A DNA stretch of 64,000 bases from Paucisalibacillus globulus DSM 18846 (lineage in GTDB: Bacteria; Bacillota; Bacilli; Bacillales; Amphibacillaceae): positions 62,001 to 126,000 of the forward strand of contig NZ_KI519437.1 in NCBI RefSeq assembly GCF_000482485.1. The letters are read 5' to 3'. Position 1 is the stretch's first letter; each line of letters begins with the position of its first letter. The notes under the pieces are model-generated. The model was not told where the DNA came from, did no database searches, and saw nothing but the letters and a program-made list of their open reading frames with translations. Positions 1 to 9,137 of this stretch are shown here, in pieces. A program made the translations under genes and the position numbers.

Positions 1-7
1 ATGAAAT

Positions 8-36
8 CCGGGAAGTGACAGGCACCACTAAATACG
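8..36. repeat. Possible remnant of a second REP-like family
   Basis: The bases GGAAGTGACAGGCACCACT at the window edge resemble one arm of another Bacillus-type palindrome built on GTGACAGGCACC. The partner arm would lie outside the window, so this is only a suggestion. Confidence 0.25.
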
Positions 37-57
37 AATAATAGGGATGAGTTACAA

Positions 58-1494
58 ATGAACTTTACAATCGATCGGACTTCAAAAAAACCTATTTATA
101 AACAAATTGCTGATTACATAGAAAAGGGGATTGCAAATGGAGCGCTATCTCCTAATCATCCTTTGCCCTCAGAAAGATCATTAGCAGAAAAACTAAATGT
201 TAATCGTAGTACTATTGTAGCTGCTTATGATGAATTACAATCCATTGGAGTAGTGGAAAGAAAAAGAGGAAGTGGCACACATATAAGTACGGACATTTGG
301 GGGATATCCCATAAAAGAATGCCAAACTGGGGAAGGTATGTAGAAGATGGTTCTTTTCTGCCAAATCTTCCTTTAGTACAGAAACTTCGTACAGAAACAC
401 AGAAAAACAAGTTAATCAACTTAGCAAGTGGCGAATTAGCACCAGATTTACTACCTGTGGAACAGTTTCATTCTATTCTAGCTAATCAGCCTTTTAATGG
501 TCATTTGGGCTATGATCATCCACAAGGGAATTTAGAACTTCGGGAGACGATAGCAAAGCACGTACAACATTATAAAAATATTTCTGTTAGCCCAGACTCT
601 ATTCTCATTACTTCGGGTGCACAACAAGCCCTACATCTAATTGTTCAATGTTTACTTAAACCGGGAGATACTGTGGCAATCGAAAATCCATCTTATTCAT
701 ATTCTCTACCCATTTTTCAGTCTGCTGGACTAAGAACATTATTATTACCTGTTGATAAGGACGGTATAGATCCCGAAGAAATTGTAGCATTACAGAAAAA
801 ACATAGAATTCGAATGCTTTTTCTAAATCCTGATCACCAAAACCCAACAGGGACGAAAATGTCACTTAATAGACGTAAACGGATTCTTGAATTATCTTCT
901 GAATACGGAATTCCAATTATAGAGGATGATCCATATAGTTTAACTTCTTTTGATGGGGAAATAGGTCCAAATCTGAAATCAATGGATTATAACGGTAATG
1001 TGGTATATATTAGTTCTCTTTCTAAGATTGTAGCATCGGGACTAAGAATTGGATGGATCATTGGTCCACAAAAAGTTATTGAACGTCTCGCAGATGCTAA
1101 ACAACAAGTAGATTTTGGGCACAGTGTTTTTCCTCAATGGGTTGCTAATGAATTTATTGGTTCAGACCAATTTGATAAACATATTGTAAAACTAAGGAAT
1201 GACCTTAAAGAACGAAGAGATTTAATGATTTCAACCCTAATTAAGTTAACAAATGATAAATCGAATTTTATAGTACCAGAGGGTGGAATTCATTTTTGGT
1301 ATAAATTAATCGAGGAGATTGATGAATACAAATTACTAGATCTTGCAATAAAAGAAGGGGTTGCCTTTGTTCCTGGGCGCATATTTGGTACTGAAAAAGG
1401 TTACGTACGTTTCACTTATGGTAGAGGGGAAAGTGAATTAATAAAAGAGGGTATTTCTAGATTTGTACGTGCGTTGAATAATTTAGGACGTTAG
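58..1494 (+). CDS. PdxR/MocR-family regulator (GntR HTH + aminotransferase fold)
   Basis: A 478-residue protein. Residues about 1-78 form a GntR winged helix (PIYKQIADYIEKGI, then PLPSERSLAEKLNVNRSTI). The rest has the class I aminotransferase fold, with NPDHQNPTG and the PLP-lysine motif SSLSKIVASG; the Schiff-base lysine is K323 by position. Family members sense PLP or use it as cofactor to control vitamin B6, GABA or amino-acid genes. No pdxST or gabTD genes lie beside it here, so the target is unknown; it could be upstream of the window. It is followed by a good intrinsic terminator. The family call is strong, the specificity open. Confidence 0.9.
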   Translation: MNFTIDRTSKKPIYKQIADYIEKGIANGALSPNHPLPSERSLAEKLNVNRSTIVAAYDELQSIGVVERKRGSGTHISTDIWGISHKRMPNWGRYVEDGSFLPNLPLVQKLRTETQKNKLINLASGELAPDLLPVEQFHSILANQPFNGHLGYDHPQGNLELRETIAKHVQHYKNISVSPDSILITSGAQQALHLIVQCLLKPGDTVAIENPSYSYSLPIFQSAGLRTLLLPVDKDGIDPEEIVALQKKHRIRMLFLNPDHQNPTGTKMSLNRRKRILELSSEYGIPIIEDDPYSLTSFDGEIGPNLKSMDYNGNVVYISSLSKIVASGLRIGWIIGPQKVIERLADAKQQVDFGHSVFPQWVANEFIGSDQFDKHIVKLRNDLKERRDLMISTLIKLTNDKSNFIVPEGGIHFWYKLIEEIDEYKLLDLAIKEGVAFVPGRIFGTEKGYVRFTYGRGESELIKEGISRFVRALNNLGR

Positions 1495-1557
1495 GATTGA
1501 AATAGTATAGGAAAACAAAATTGTACTGTAACTCATTATTATTTGAATTTTCTATTG

Positions 1558-1595
1558 GGGTGAATCTTGGTCAAAACTAAGAATCACTCTTTTTT
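1558..1595 (+). terminator. Intrinsic terminator of the MocR-like gene
   Basis: GGGTGAATCTT pairs with AAGAATCACTC around a short loop, followed by a T6 run; it lies 64 bases after the stop codon. Confidence 0.7.
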
Positions 1596-1735
1596 CATGA
1601 AGTGGATGGGAAGAAAAACTAACAATTGGATGGTGATAAAGAAGCGAATTTAAACTATATTATTTTTAAAGAGGTTTAAACAAAAACTACAGAAATTAGG
1701 TCAATTTTAGCAACAACATTTATAGGAGGAACAAC

Positions 1736-1921
1736 ATGAAAATTCTTATTGCTCTAGGAATCTTTTTAGGTATCATTGGACTAATTTTTACTGTGATTGC
1801 TGTCAATTCCACCGATACAAATTATAATAGTCAAAAAAGCTTCTCCAATCTATCTATGATATACCTTATTACAATTCCAGTGGCCATTATAGGTGGAATA
1901 ATACTGTGGATTATTTTATAG
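1736..1921 (+). CDS. Small two-helix membrane protein, unknown function
   Basis: A 61-residue ORF with a strong ribosome binding site (ATAGGAGGAACAAC before ATG). It has two hydrophobic segments, residues about 3-24 and 42-60, joined by a polar Asn/Ser/Asp-rich stretch of about 18 residues, so a helical hairpin in the membrane is likely. I do not recognise the family. It stands alone between the MocR-like gene and the LysR regulator. Confidence 0.6.
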   Translation: MKILIALGIFLGIIGLIFTVIAVNSTDTNYNSQKSFSNLSMIYLITIPVAIIGGIILWIIL

Positions 1922-2242
1922 CACCAACATTCTTCATTAGAATGACCACTGATTAAAACCCAAGGATTATTCTTTTAATGTGTAATTCTTGATAATAAAT
2001 CAATAATTTAAGAAGTTCAACATATGAAATGGTAGAAATTGTTTTTACTATGCTTGCTAACTATATTTATAGTCAATTCAACAGTTGAGGTAATAGGAAA
2101 ATTTTATTAATGCCTATTTTCTTATTACCTATGGATGATGAGATTAATAATAGCAACAATCTATACGAAAAGAGCCTTTAAATATAAATTTAAAAACTCT
2201 CTCAGCCTTTCCCTAATCATTTACAGGTATTTCTTCCCAAGC
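1922..2242. other. Intergenic stretch without recognised genes
   Basis: 321 AT-rich bases between the small membrane protein and the 3' end of the LysR gene. No convincing ORF, RNA or repeat was seen. Confidence 0.5.
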
Positions 2243-3127
2243 TTAAATACCATGAATACTTTCCACAAATGTCCGTGTTGCACGTGATAAAGGAACATTT
2301 TTTAAATAGCAAATGCCGATGCTCCTTCTAGGAATTTCCTCTTTTAACTTAATCTCGTACAAATCACCTCTGTCTAGGTTATCCTTCGCAAACTCTTTTA
2401 TAACACACGAAACGCCTAGGTTAATTTTGGTAAATTCCAACACTAAATCATACGAGCCAAGTTCAAATACTGGTGCAACTTGATAGCCCCTCTTTTTAAG
2501 GAAATTCTCTACAAACATTCGGGAATTTGATTTCCGTTCTAAAAATATTAATGGGAGCTTGATTAAGTCCTCTAAGCTCATCGGTTTTTCGGTAATATCC
2601 TTATACTTCTCTCCACATACAAACGTATCCTGAATCTCTTTACAGGGTATAACTTGGAGTTGATCGTCCTCTACAGGTAAATTGCATACCCCAACATCTG
2701 CTTTTCCGGATTTAATTAGATTGATAATTTCAGATGTAGTTCTATTTAAAATGTTCAAGGTTATACCAGGGAATCTTTTATGAAACTCCTCTAAATATGG
2801 CAATAGAAAATACCGAGAGATAGTATCCCCAACCCCAATACGTAATTGCCCCGTTTGTAAAGTTTTAAAATCAGATAGTTTATCTTCCGCAACCTGAATC
2901 ATACCTAACGCTGACGTCACATGATCCTGCAATAGATTTCCTTCATCGGTTAACTCAACGCCCTTTGATGTTCGATTGAAAAGCTGTATGTCCAGTTCTT
3001 TCTCCAGTCTTGAAATAGCTTGGCTGACAGCAGGCTGTGTCATATATAAATCAATAGCCGCTTTGGAAAAACTTTTATTCCTACTAACTACATGAAATAT
3101 CCGATATAAATCTAACTTCCCAATCAT
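2243..3127 (-). CDS. LysR-family transcriptional regulator
   Basis: A 294-residue LTTR. The N-terminal winged helix (residues about 1-65) contains KSFSKAAIDLYMTQPAVSQAI, the usual LysR recognition pattern, followed by a linker helix and a periplasmic-binding-protein-like effector domain. It is divergent from the CofE-like gene at 3256, with 128 bases between the starts. LTTRs commonly autoregulate and control the divergent gene, so the CofE-like protein is the expected target. A small palindrome, ATACC-T-GGTAT, lies in the shared region. The effector is unknown. Confidence 0.9.
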   Translation of the reverse strand: MIGKLDLYRIFHVVSRNKSFSKAAIDLYMTQPAVSQAISRLEKELDIQLFNRTSKGVELTDEGNLLQDHVTSALGMIQVAEDKLSDFKTLQTGQLRIGVGDTISRYFLLPYLEEFHKRFPGITLNILNRTTSEIINLIKSGKADVGVCNLPVEDDQLQVIPCKEIQDTFVCGEKYKDITEKPMSLEDLIKLPLIFLERKSNSRMFVENFLKKRGYQVAPVFELGSYDLVLEFTKINLGVSCVIKEFAKDNLDRGDLYEIKLKEEIPRRSIGICYLKNVPLSRATRTFVESIHGI

Positions 3128-3140
3128 ATAAACACCCCTT

Positions 3141-3151
3141 ATACCTGGTAT
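3141..3151. promoter_or_regulatory. Candidate LysR operator
   Basis: The perfect palindrome ATACC-T-GGTAT lies just upstream of the LysR start, with a related half-site (GGGTAT) near 3185. It is a plausible LTTR site in the divergent promoter region, by position only. Confidence 0.35.
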
Positions 3152-3255
3152 TATAAATATTAATTTTACTTATAGCAATCTACAGGGTATAGTAACAGAG
3201 GGTTGAATAAATAATACCCATTAGGAAGTAAACTCTTATTTGAGGAGAGATAATT

Positions 3256-4446
3256 ATGGAAAGAGTAGTTGGAACAGTTGTACGCGGACTCCGCGGACCG
3301 ATCATAAACACTGGAGATAATATTGAAGAAATCGTAGTGAACACGGTATTACATACAGCGGAGGTAGAAGGATTTTCTATTGAAGATCGTGACATTGTAA
3401 CAATAACCGAATCCGTTGTAGCTCGTGCCCAAGGAAACTATGCAACTATTGATGATATCGCCACAGACATCCAAGCAAAATTTGGTGAGGAAAAAGTTGG
3501 TGTCATCTTCCCAATCCTTAGCCGCAACCGCTTTTCAAATTGTTTACGAGGTATTGCAAGAGGAACTAAAAGTATCGTTTTAATGTTAAGCTATCCTGCT
3601 GATGAAGTAGGTAATCACCTTGTAGATATTGATGAACTAGATGTTAAAGGCATTAATCCATGGACAGACGTATTATCTGAAGCTGATTTCCGTAAACACT
3701 TTGGTAATAAAAAACATCCATTTACCGGTGTTGACTATATCGAGTACTATAAAGAGTTGATTGAATCAGAAGGTGCAACTTGTGAAGTTATCTTCTCCAA
3801 CAATGCGAAAACTATTTTAGACTATACAAAGAATGTATTAGCATGTGATATTCACACTCGTTTAAGAACAAAACGCATTCTGACAAACAACGGCGCTGAG
3901 AAAGTATTTGGCCTAGATGATATTCTTGTAGAATCCGTTAACGGCAGTGGCTTTAATGAAGATTACGGCCTACTTGGTTCCAATAAATCGACAGAAGAAA
4001 GTGTTAAGTTATTCCCTAATAACTGTCAACCCATTGTGGATGGCATTCAAGCTAAGTTAAAAGAAGTAACTGGAAAAACAGTTGAAGTAATGGTTTATGG
4101 GGACGGAGCATTCAAAGACCCAGTGGGTAAAATCTGGGAGCTTGCTGATCCTGTTGTATCACCTGGTTTTACTGCCGGGCTAGAAGGCACACCAAACGAA
4201 GTAAAATTAAAATATTTAGCTGATAACAACTTCTCTCATTTACGTGGTGAAGAGTTAAAACAAGCTATTTCCGAATACATTCAAAACAAAAATGACGACC
4301 TCGTTGGTGCAATGGAAGCACAAGGTACTACACCTCGTCGATTAACAGACTTAATAGGATCCCTATCAGATTTAACATCTGGCAGTGGAGATAAAGGAAC
4401 ACCAATGATTTATATCCAAGGGTATTTTGATAATTATACTAAGTAG
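3256..4446 (+). CDS. Stand-alone CofE-like protein (F420-0:L-glutamate ligase fold)
   Basis: A 396-residue protein resembling the coenzyme F420-0:gamma-glutamyl ligase (CofE) family: an N-terminal strand set opening with GTVVRGLRGPIINTGDNIEE, then IEDRDIVTITESVVARAQG, and VEVMVYGDGAFKDP further on. CofE adds glutamate to F420-0 with GTP in methanogens and actinobacteria. Low-GC Gram-positives generally do not make F420, and no cofC, cofD or cofGH is present here, so the real substrate is probably another acid or lactyl-like acceptor. It is longer than archaeal CofE (about 250 residues). Start follows GAGGAGAGATAATT. Its neighbour is a divergent LysR gene; a REP palindrome begins 6 bases after the stop. 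Confidence 0.75.
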   Translation: MERVVGTVVRGLRGPIINTGDNIEEIVVNTVLHTAEVEGFSIEDRDIVTITESVVARAQGNYATIDDIATDIQAKFGEEKVGVIFPILSRNRFSNCLRGIARGTKSIVLMLSYPADEVGNHLVDIDELDVKGINPWTDVLSEADFRKHFGNKKHPFTGVDYIEYYKELIESEGATCEVIFSNNAKTILDYTKNVLACDIHTRLRTKRILTNNGAEKVFGLDDILVESVNGSGFNEDYGLLGSNKSTEESVKLFPNNCQPIVDGIQAKLKEVTGKTVEVMVYGDGAFKDPVGKIWELADPVVSPGFTAGLEGTPNEVKLKYLADNNFSHLRGEELKQAISEYIQNKNDDLVGAMEAQGTTPRRLTDLIGSLSDLTSGSGDKGTPMIYIQGYFDNYTK

Positions 4447-4451
4447 AGAAA

Positions 4452-4504
4452 ACCGCGGGGACAGGTACCTTGGCTCAAAGAGCCAAGGTACCTGTCCCCG
4501 CGGT
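4452..4504. repeat. REP-like palindrome 1
   Basis: Perfect inverted repeat, 24-base arms (ACCGCGGGGACAGGTACC...) and a 5-base loop. It begins 6 bases past the CofE-like stop. Outer tips are CCGCGG rather than the commoner CCATGG, on both arms. Confidence 0.95.
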
Positions 4505-4528
4505 CCTATTAATAGCTGAGGTGTTAAG

Positions 4529-4978
4529 ATGCTGAATTATCGTAAGGCAACTTTAGGTGATATGAATGAACTGATTGAACTAAGAAAAAGACAATTAGTA
4601 GATGAAGGAATTAAACCAAGTATTGAGATAGATGAGGAACTCAATAACTTTTTTGTAAATAAACTAAGTGATGGTTCCTTAATTCAGTGGCTAGTTGAAG
4701 AGAATGAAGAAATTATTGCTTGTGGTGCGGTAATTCTATATGAATTTCCTCCAACTTATACAAACAAAAGTGGAAAAAAGGCCTATATCACCAATATGTA
4801 TACAAAAGAAAATTACCGTGGACAAGGTATTGCAACGAGTATATTAAAAAGGTTAGTAGCTGAAGTAGAAACTTTAGGGGTTTCAAAAATATGGCTAGGT
4901 GCATCAAAAATGGGAAGACCAGTCTACAAAAAATTTGGATTCCAAGAGACAGATGAATGGTTAGAATTAAATATCTGA
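4529..4978 (+). CDS. GNAT-family N-acetyltransferase
   Basis: A 149-residue protein with the GNAT fold. The acetyl-CoA-binding motif A reads NYRGQGIATSILKRL (residues about 93-107), preceded by the beta-4 strand AYITNMYTKE and followed by VSKIWLGASKMGRPVYKKFGF, the usual C-terminal motif B. The acceptor substrate cannot be deduced. It lies between two REP palindromes with 24 and 5 bases of spacing, so it is probably a single-gene unit. Confidence 0.9.
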   Translation: MLNYRKATLGDMNELIELRKRQLVDEGIKPSIEIDEELNNFFVNKLSDGSLIQWLVEENEEIIACGAVILYEFPPTYTNKSGKKAYITNMYTKENYRGQGIATSILKRLVAEVETLGVSKIWLGASKMGRPVYKKFGFQETDEWLELNI

Positions 4979-4983
4979 AATTA

Positions 4984-5038
4984 AGCCATGGGGACAGGTA
5001 CCTCGGCCTAAAGAGCCGAGGTACCTGTCCCCATGGCT
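4984..5038. repeat. REP-like palindrome 2
   Basis: Arms AGCCATGGGGACAGGTACCT... with inner CTCGGC/GCCGAG; begins 6 bases after the acetyltransferase stop. Confidence 0.95.
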
Positions 5039-5235
5039 CTCATTTGGTGTTTTAAATGGATTGAATATTAAATCTATTATATCATATAAACAACGAGTGC
5101 ATTTACTAGAGCATTAGATTGAAAGGGGGTTATATATAGTTACTGTACTTTTACATCAAGAGATTACAGAATATTCAAAAGTGAGGGAATGTATTTCTGT
5201 GTTCTTAAAAACAAAATCATTGATGGAGGTACAAG

Positions 5236-7326
5236 ATGAAATCTAGCTTATTTAAAATTATTTTTTTATCTATTATCTTTGTAATGTCATTTACAATGAA
5301 TACAGCTGCAGATACAAATCATGCATACGATAATCTAGTAGATGACCAAGCTACAAATGAATTAAAAGGTTTAAAACAAAAACAGCTTCAGGTATATGAT
5401 GACTCTGATCAGATAAGAGAAGTGATTGACGAGCTTATTACGGTTGTAAGTAACGGGGACTACGATCGTGAAGAAGCTGGCAAAATGGTTGAACGAATTA
5501 ACGGAATTCATTCCAATCTTAGACAAGGACTTATTGATAATGGCATTATAATGTTCCTTGTTGATTTCCCCATTACAGAGCTAGAAGAATTTTCCCATCT
5601 AAAAGGAGAAGTTCCTAGAGGTTGGGAAGACACTGGGAAAACATGGGATGATGTGCCTGGAGCAGGTGGTAAACCTTCCGTTGCTCGGATTGGGTACAGC
5701 AATTATGGAGAGGGACATTCTTCGGTTAACTTAGAATTACATGAAATCGCTCATCCTATTGATGGATACGTTTTAAATTATATTAGTAATTCTTCTGCGT
5801 TCTTAGAAATCCATGCAGAAGAACAACCGAGTTTCTTGCCGGATGTATACTTTGAATTTTATCCGAGTGAATATTTTGCAGAGGCATTTGCTTACTATTT
5901 CTTAAATGATGCTACAAATGCACAATTAAAAGAAGAAGCACCAAAAACCCATGAGTTTATTAAGAATTTAGGTCCGGTTGAAAGTACAAAAGATAGTTTA
6001 AATGAAGCGATTGCAGAAGCACTAGCATTCGATGAAGCACATGTAACACCTGAGCTTACAGAAGCATTGGAACATGCAATTGCTGTATCTAATAATCCAG
6101 ATGCAACACAAGAAGAAATTAATGAAGCAGACACAAATTTACGAAGAGCAATCAAAAATGCATTACCACAAGTTGAGGAAGTAATTGATGATTTAATTAC
6201 AATTGTCACAAAAGGAGATTACGACCGAGAAGAAGCATTAAAAATGGTCTATCGTATCCAACGTGTTCATGCGAATCTATTACGAGGACTTGTTGAACAT
6301 GATGTTGTAATGAAGCTAGTAAACTTCCAGATTACAGAATTAGCTGAATACGAATATCTTAAAGGGGAAGTTCCTAGAGGATGGGAAGGTACTGGCCTAA
6401 CTTGGGACGATGTTCCAGGAGCTGGTGGTCAAACATCCGTCGCCCGAATCGGATACAGTGACTACGGAATGGGACATAGTGCTATTAACTTAGAACTTCA
6501 TGAAATTGCCCATCCTATTGATCATTACGTTCTTGATGATATAAGTAGTTCTGATACATTTTTAAAAATCCTTGCTGAAGAACAGCCAATCTTTTTACCG
6601 AATGTATATTTCGAGTATCCTGAGGAGTATTTTGCCGAGGCTTTTGCATATTACTTCTTAAATGATGAAACAAACGCAGAATTAAAGGAAAGCGCACCAA
6701 AAACCTATGCGTTTATTAAAAACCTAGGCATAATAACAAATAAAGAAAGTTTAAATGAAGCCATTGAAGAAGCAAAGGCAATGGATAAGAATCTTGTTAC
6801 ACCTGCATTAGAAGAAGCGCTAGCAAATGCAATTCGTGTAAGTGAAGACCCAAATGCGACACAAGAAGAAGTGGATCAAGCAGAAGCAGCTTTACGTGCA
6901 GCCATTAAAGACGCTACTGAAGTTCCAGCTACTCCAGCAAATAAAGATGCACTAAATAAAGCAATTAAAGAAGCTAAAGCAATCGATAAAGAACTTGTTA
7001 CAACTGAATTAACAGAAGCACTAGCACATGCAATTCGTGTAAGTGAAGACGTAAATGCAACACAGAAAGAAGTGGACGAAGCAGAAGCCTTACTACACGC
7101 AGCAATCACAACAGCTAAAGAGGCAAAAGAGAAACCTCCAGTAGAAAAAGATACGGATAATAAAGAGACAGATAAAAATGAAGGAACAATTGTTGATAAA
7201 AATAAAGATGGCAAACCATTACCATCTACTGCATCGAATATGTACACACATATGCTAATTGGTTTAATTCTCACGCTGTTAGGTGGTCTCACATTATATA
7301 GTCGCAAATTACGCTTAGCAAAATAA
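5236..7326 (+). CDS. Sortase-anchored protein with two lethal-factor/PPEP-type metalloprotease domains and FIVAR repeats
   Basis: A 696-residue surface protein. Order: signal peptide (1-25, ending near NTAADTN); protease domain 1 (about 59-245); FIVAR repeat (about 253-308); protease domain 2 (about 312-498); two more FIVAR repeats (about 502-560 and 569-627); charged Lys/Asp spacer; LPSTA at 662-666; hydrophobic helix and basic tail. Both protease domains keep HEIAHPID (H169/E170/H173 and H422/E423/H426) and a downstream EYFAEAFAYYF motif supplying the third zinc ligand and a tyrosine, as in anthrax-lethal-factor-like and Pro-Pro endopeptidases. Known PPEPs cut surface adhesins at Pro-Pro bonds; two active-looking copies in one anchored chain are unusual. 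LPSTA resembles LPNTA-type class D sortase signals rather than LPXTG. Start follows GATGGAGGTACAAG. Confidence 0.85.
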   Translation: MKSSLFKIIFLSIIFVMSFTMNTAADTNHAYDNLVDDQATNELKGLKQKQLQVYDDSDQIREVIDELITVVSNGDYDREEAGKMVERINGIHSNLRQGLIDNGIIMFLVDFPITELEEFSHLKGEVPRGWEDTGKTWDDVPGAGGKPSVARIGYSNYGEGHSSVNLELHEIAHPIDGYVLNYISNSSAFLEIHAEEQPSFLPDVYFEFYPSEYFAEAFAYYFLNDATNAQLKEEAPKTHEFIKNLGPVESTKDSLNEAIAEALAFDEAHVTPELTEALEHAIAVSNNPDATQEEINEADTNLRRAIKNALPQVEEVIDDLITIVTKGDYDREEALKMVYRIQRVHANLLRGLVEHDVVMKLVNFQITELAEYEYLKGEVPRGWEGTGLTWDDVPGAGGQTSVARIGYSDYGMGHSAINLELHEIAHPIDHYVLDDISSSDTFLKILAEEQPIFLPNVYFEYPEEYFAEAFAYYFLNDETNAELKESAPKTYAFIKNLGIITNKESLNEAIEEAKAMDKNLVTPALEEALANAIRVSEDPNATQEEVDQAEAALRAAIKDATEVPATPANKDALNKAIKEAKAIDKELVTTELTEALAHAIRVSEDVNATQKEVDEAEALLHAAITTAKEAKEKPPVEKDTDNKETDKNEGTIVDKNKDGKPLPSTASNMYTHMLIGLILTLLGGLTLYSRKLRLAK

Positions 7327-7348
7327 TGATAAAGATGATATAAAGGAA

Positions 7349-7396
7349 CCATGGGGACAGGTACCTCGGCTCTTTGATCCAAGGTACCTGTCCCTG
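7349..7396. repeat. REP-like palindrome 3, imperfect
   Basis: Left arm CCATGGGGACAGGTACCTCGG, right arm CCAAGGTACCTGTCCCTGAG. The inner and outer ends no longer match, so it is a decayed or recombined copy 22 bases after the surface-protease stop. Confidence 0.85.
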
Positions 7397-7551
7397 AGGA
7401 TTATCGCAATTTTGGTGTAGACTTTCCCAATAGAATCTGCCAAATTAATAAGATGGGTAACACTTAAACGTATTATGGTTGGCTTTCAAAGGGAAATTTA
7501 TTAATATGAAAATACCATTAAACGAAATGAGGATAATGAGAAGGTGAGCTA

Positions 7552-7755
7552 ATGAAAGTTAAAATGAAAATAGTAATTGCATTAAGCGTCGTATCATTAG
7601 TAACAATTACCTTTTTAATTAGTGCACAATCCTACTTTAATAACAAAGAAATTAGTTTTGCAAGTGATCGATGTTATGAAAAAGGTGGAATGCCGAAAAT
7701 TGAAAGTGACTTTTTTACCTTAAAATACTCATTTTCCTGCCAAGACAATAACTAA
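7552..7755 (+). CDS. Small exported or membrane-anchored protein, unknown
   Basis: A 67-residue ORF preceded by GAGAAGGTGAGCTA. It has one N-terminal hydrophobic helix (residues about 6-25) after a KVKMK start, and a short extracellular tail with two cysteines (in DRCYEKGG and FSCQDNN) that could form a disulphide. The family is not recognised. Confidence 0.6.
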   Translation: MKVKMKIVIALSVVSLVTITFLISAQSYFNNKEISFASDRCYEKGGMPKIESDFFTLKYSFSCQDNN

Positions 7756-7813
7756 CATAAACTGTCATGATTAGGTAGGGAAGTAAGACTGATTACCTGA
7801 GTAAGGATGTGAT

Positions 7814-8404
7814 ATGTTGTTTCAAGTTGGATTTCCACAATTTTTGAGAGATGATGTTACGAAAGTGATTGGACTGATTACAAACAAAACATTTAATAGT
7901 GTCAAAATTGATGTATCCCAAGAAAGAATCCACTACCTACAAGAGAATAATGTAATTCAGTTTCCTTATCGCATATACTACATCGATAATACAGATAAAA
8001 TTATAGACAAACTAAGCTTACAACAAAAGATGATTTTACATTGCATTTTCTCCAGAAGTTGTGACGGCTTTGTTCGCCAAAAGCATATTTATTCCTTACT
8101 TCAGATGGATTATGAATACTGGGCAATTCCTTATATCGTAAAAATCTGTGATGAATATGTGGTAGAGATATTAGAAATGACTTATGAACATTTAAAAGAT
8201 AAAGACACTGAGCCTTTAAAGAAATTCTGTCTTGAAAATGCGGATTCTTTTTGCAAAAGCTACCAGAGAATGATTAGCTATTGGAACGAATACCATAGAG
8301 ATAAGTATGAAAACTTTCATTCTTATCTCGGCAGAAAGCTCTTTAGAGATTGTTTTGGATATTCTAGATCAATAAAAGCTACGGGGACAGTACGAGACCA
8401 GTGA
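7814..8404 (+). CDS. Hypothetical protein with REP-derived C-terminus
   Basis: A 196-residue soluble protein with no recognised motif; it is rich in Tyr, Phe and Cys, and likely alpha-helical in its second half (YWAIPYIVKICDEYVVEILEM). Translational signal GTAAGGATGTGAT before ATG is moderate. The last residues (ATGTVRDQ) are encoded by bases CTACGGGGACAGTACGAGACC, which look like a degraded REP arm, so the native C-terminus may have been lost. The IS91 remnant follows on the opposite strand. No function is proposed. Confidence 0.6.
   Translation: MLFQVGFPQFLRDDVTKVIGLITNKTFNSVKIDVSQERIHYLQENNVIQFPYRIYYIDNTDKIIDKLSLQQKMILHCIFSRSCDGFVRQKHIYSLLQMDYEYWAIPYIVKICDEYVVEILEMTYEHLKDKDTEPLKKFCLENADSFCKSYQRMISYWNEYHRDKYENFHSYLGRKLFRDCFGYSRSIKATGTVRDQ
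8380..8401. repeat. REP remnant inside a coding end
   Basis: CTACGGGGACAGTACGAGACC resembles the REP core GGGGACAGGTACC with one base missing; no partner arm is left. Confidence 0.45.
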
Positions 8405-8452
8405 AAAAGTCCCTAGTTTTTTATCTTTGGTATAACGTATTGATAAGATTAA

Positions 8453-9024
8453 TTACCTTTTGATTCCCAGGAAACCCATTCTTTATTATTATCCAAGGCA
8501 CCTTCTGTAACCAAAGCGTGTATATGTGGGTTAAACTTTAGATCACGTCCAAATGTATGTATAACAGTGATAATGCCCGAGCGAAAGCCCCTCTTCTTAC
8601 TTTTCTTATAATTGTGGTATTAGAATACTTCTACCTATTTACTTAGTTCCTTTTATTTCTTTCTATCATCATAAAATACGTCTCTCAATTCTCTAGGAAT
8701 AGTAAACACCATATGTCGATGGGGGACATTAAATATCATTTCCTGTTGCTTGTCAGACCAATCATCTGTATATTTTTTACCACATCGATGACAGAATCTA
8801 CTTTTACAAGTATAACAGATTATTTTTGGTATTTTGTTTCCTACGTTACCAAAACACTCATATCTAGCATAACCCAGATCAGAACTCCCACAACTGATTG
8901 TTTTTTTAACAGTCTCTTTTATGTCCTTACGATACTCTTCCGGAAAGCGATTAGAATGCAACTCCCAAAATCCAATGAAATATTCTTTTAAGATTAGTTT
9001 GATTACGCCAGAACCTTTAGACAT
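8453..9024 (-). pseudogene. IS91-family (Y2) transposase remnant
   Basis: The N-terminal part (8653-9024) reads as a zinc-finger transposase start: CYTCKSRFCHRCGKKYTDDW, then MIFNVPHRHMVFTIPRELR, typical of the IS91/IS801 zinc-binding domain. The frame stops after DVFYDDRKK. Further on, reading the minus strand from about 8610 to 8485, another frame gives KSKKRGFRSGIITVIHTFGR and NPHIHALVTEGAL, which contains the HIH metal motif of the HUH nuclease. The middle and the C-terminus with the catalytic tyrosines are missing. The element is inactive; no origin or terminus sequence was identified. Confidence 0.8.
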
Positions 9025-9111
9025 GGCTATCTACCTCTATAACTGATAATTGAAGTTTACCACACAAAGTTATCCACAATCACAGAATTTTATAATTTCC
9101 TAAACAACAAG

Positions 9112-9137
9112 AAAAAAGACCAAAAAAGGTCTTTTAA
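9112..9137. terminator. Intrinsic terminator of the exported protein gene
   Basis: AAAAAGACC pairs with GGTCTTTT around a short A-rich loop; it overlaps the stop of the minus-strand gene at 9134. Confidence 0.65.

Noticed and set aside
5129-5248. Open frame upstream of the surface protease after a strong AAAGGGGG
   Set aside because: No standard start codon near the site, and the frame overlaps the real start at 5236; probably leader sequence.
6876-7382. A 168-codon minus-strand ORF inside the surface protease
   Set aside because: It is the reverse frame of the repetitive FIVAR region, and part is read through a REP palindrome.
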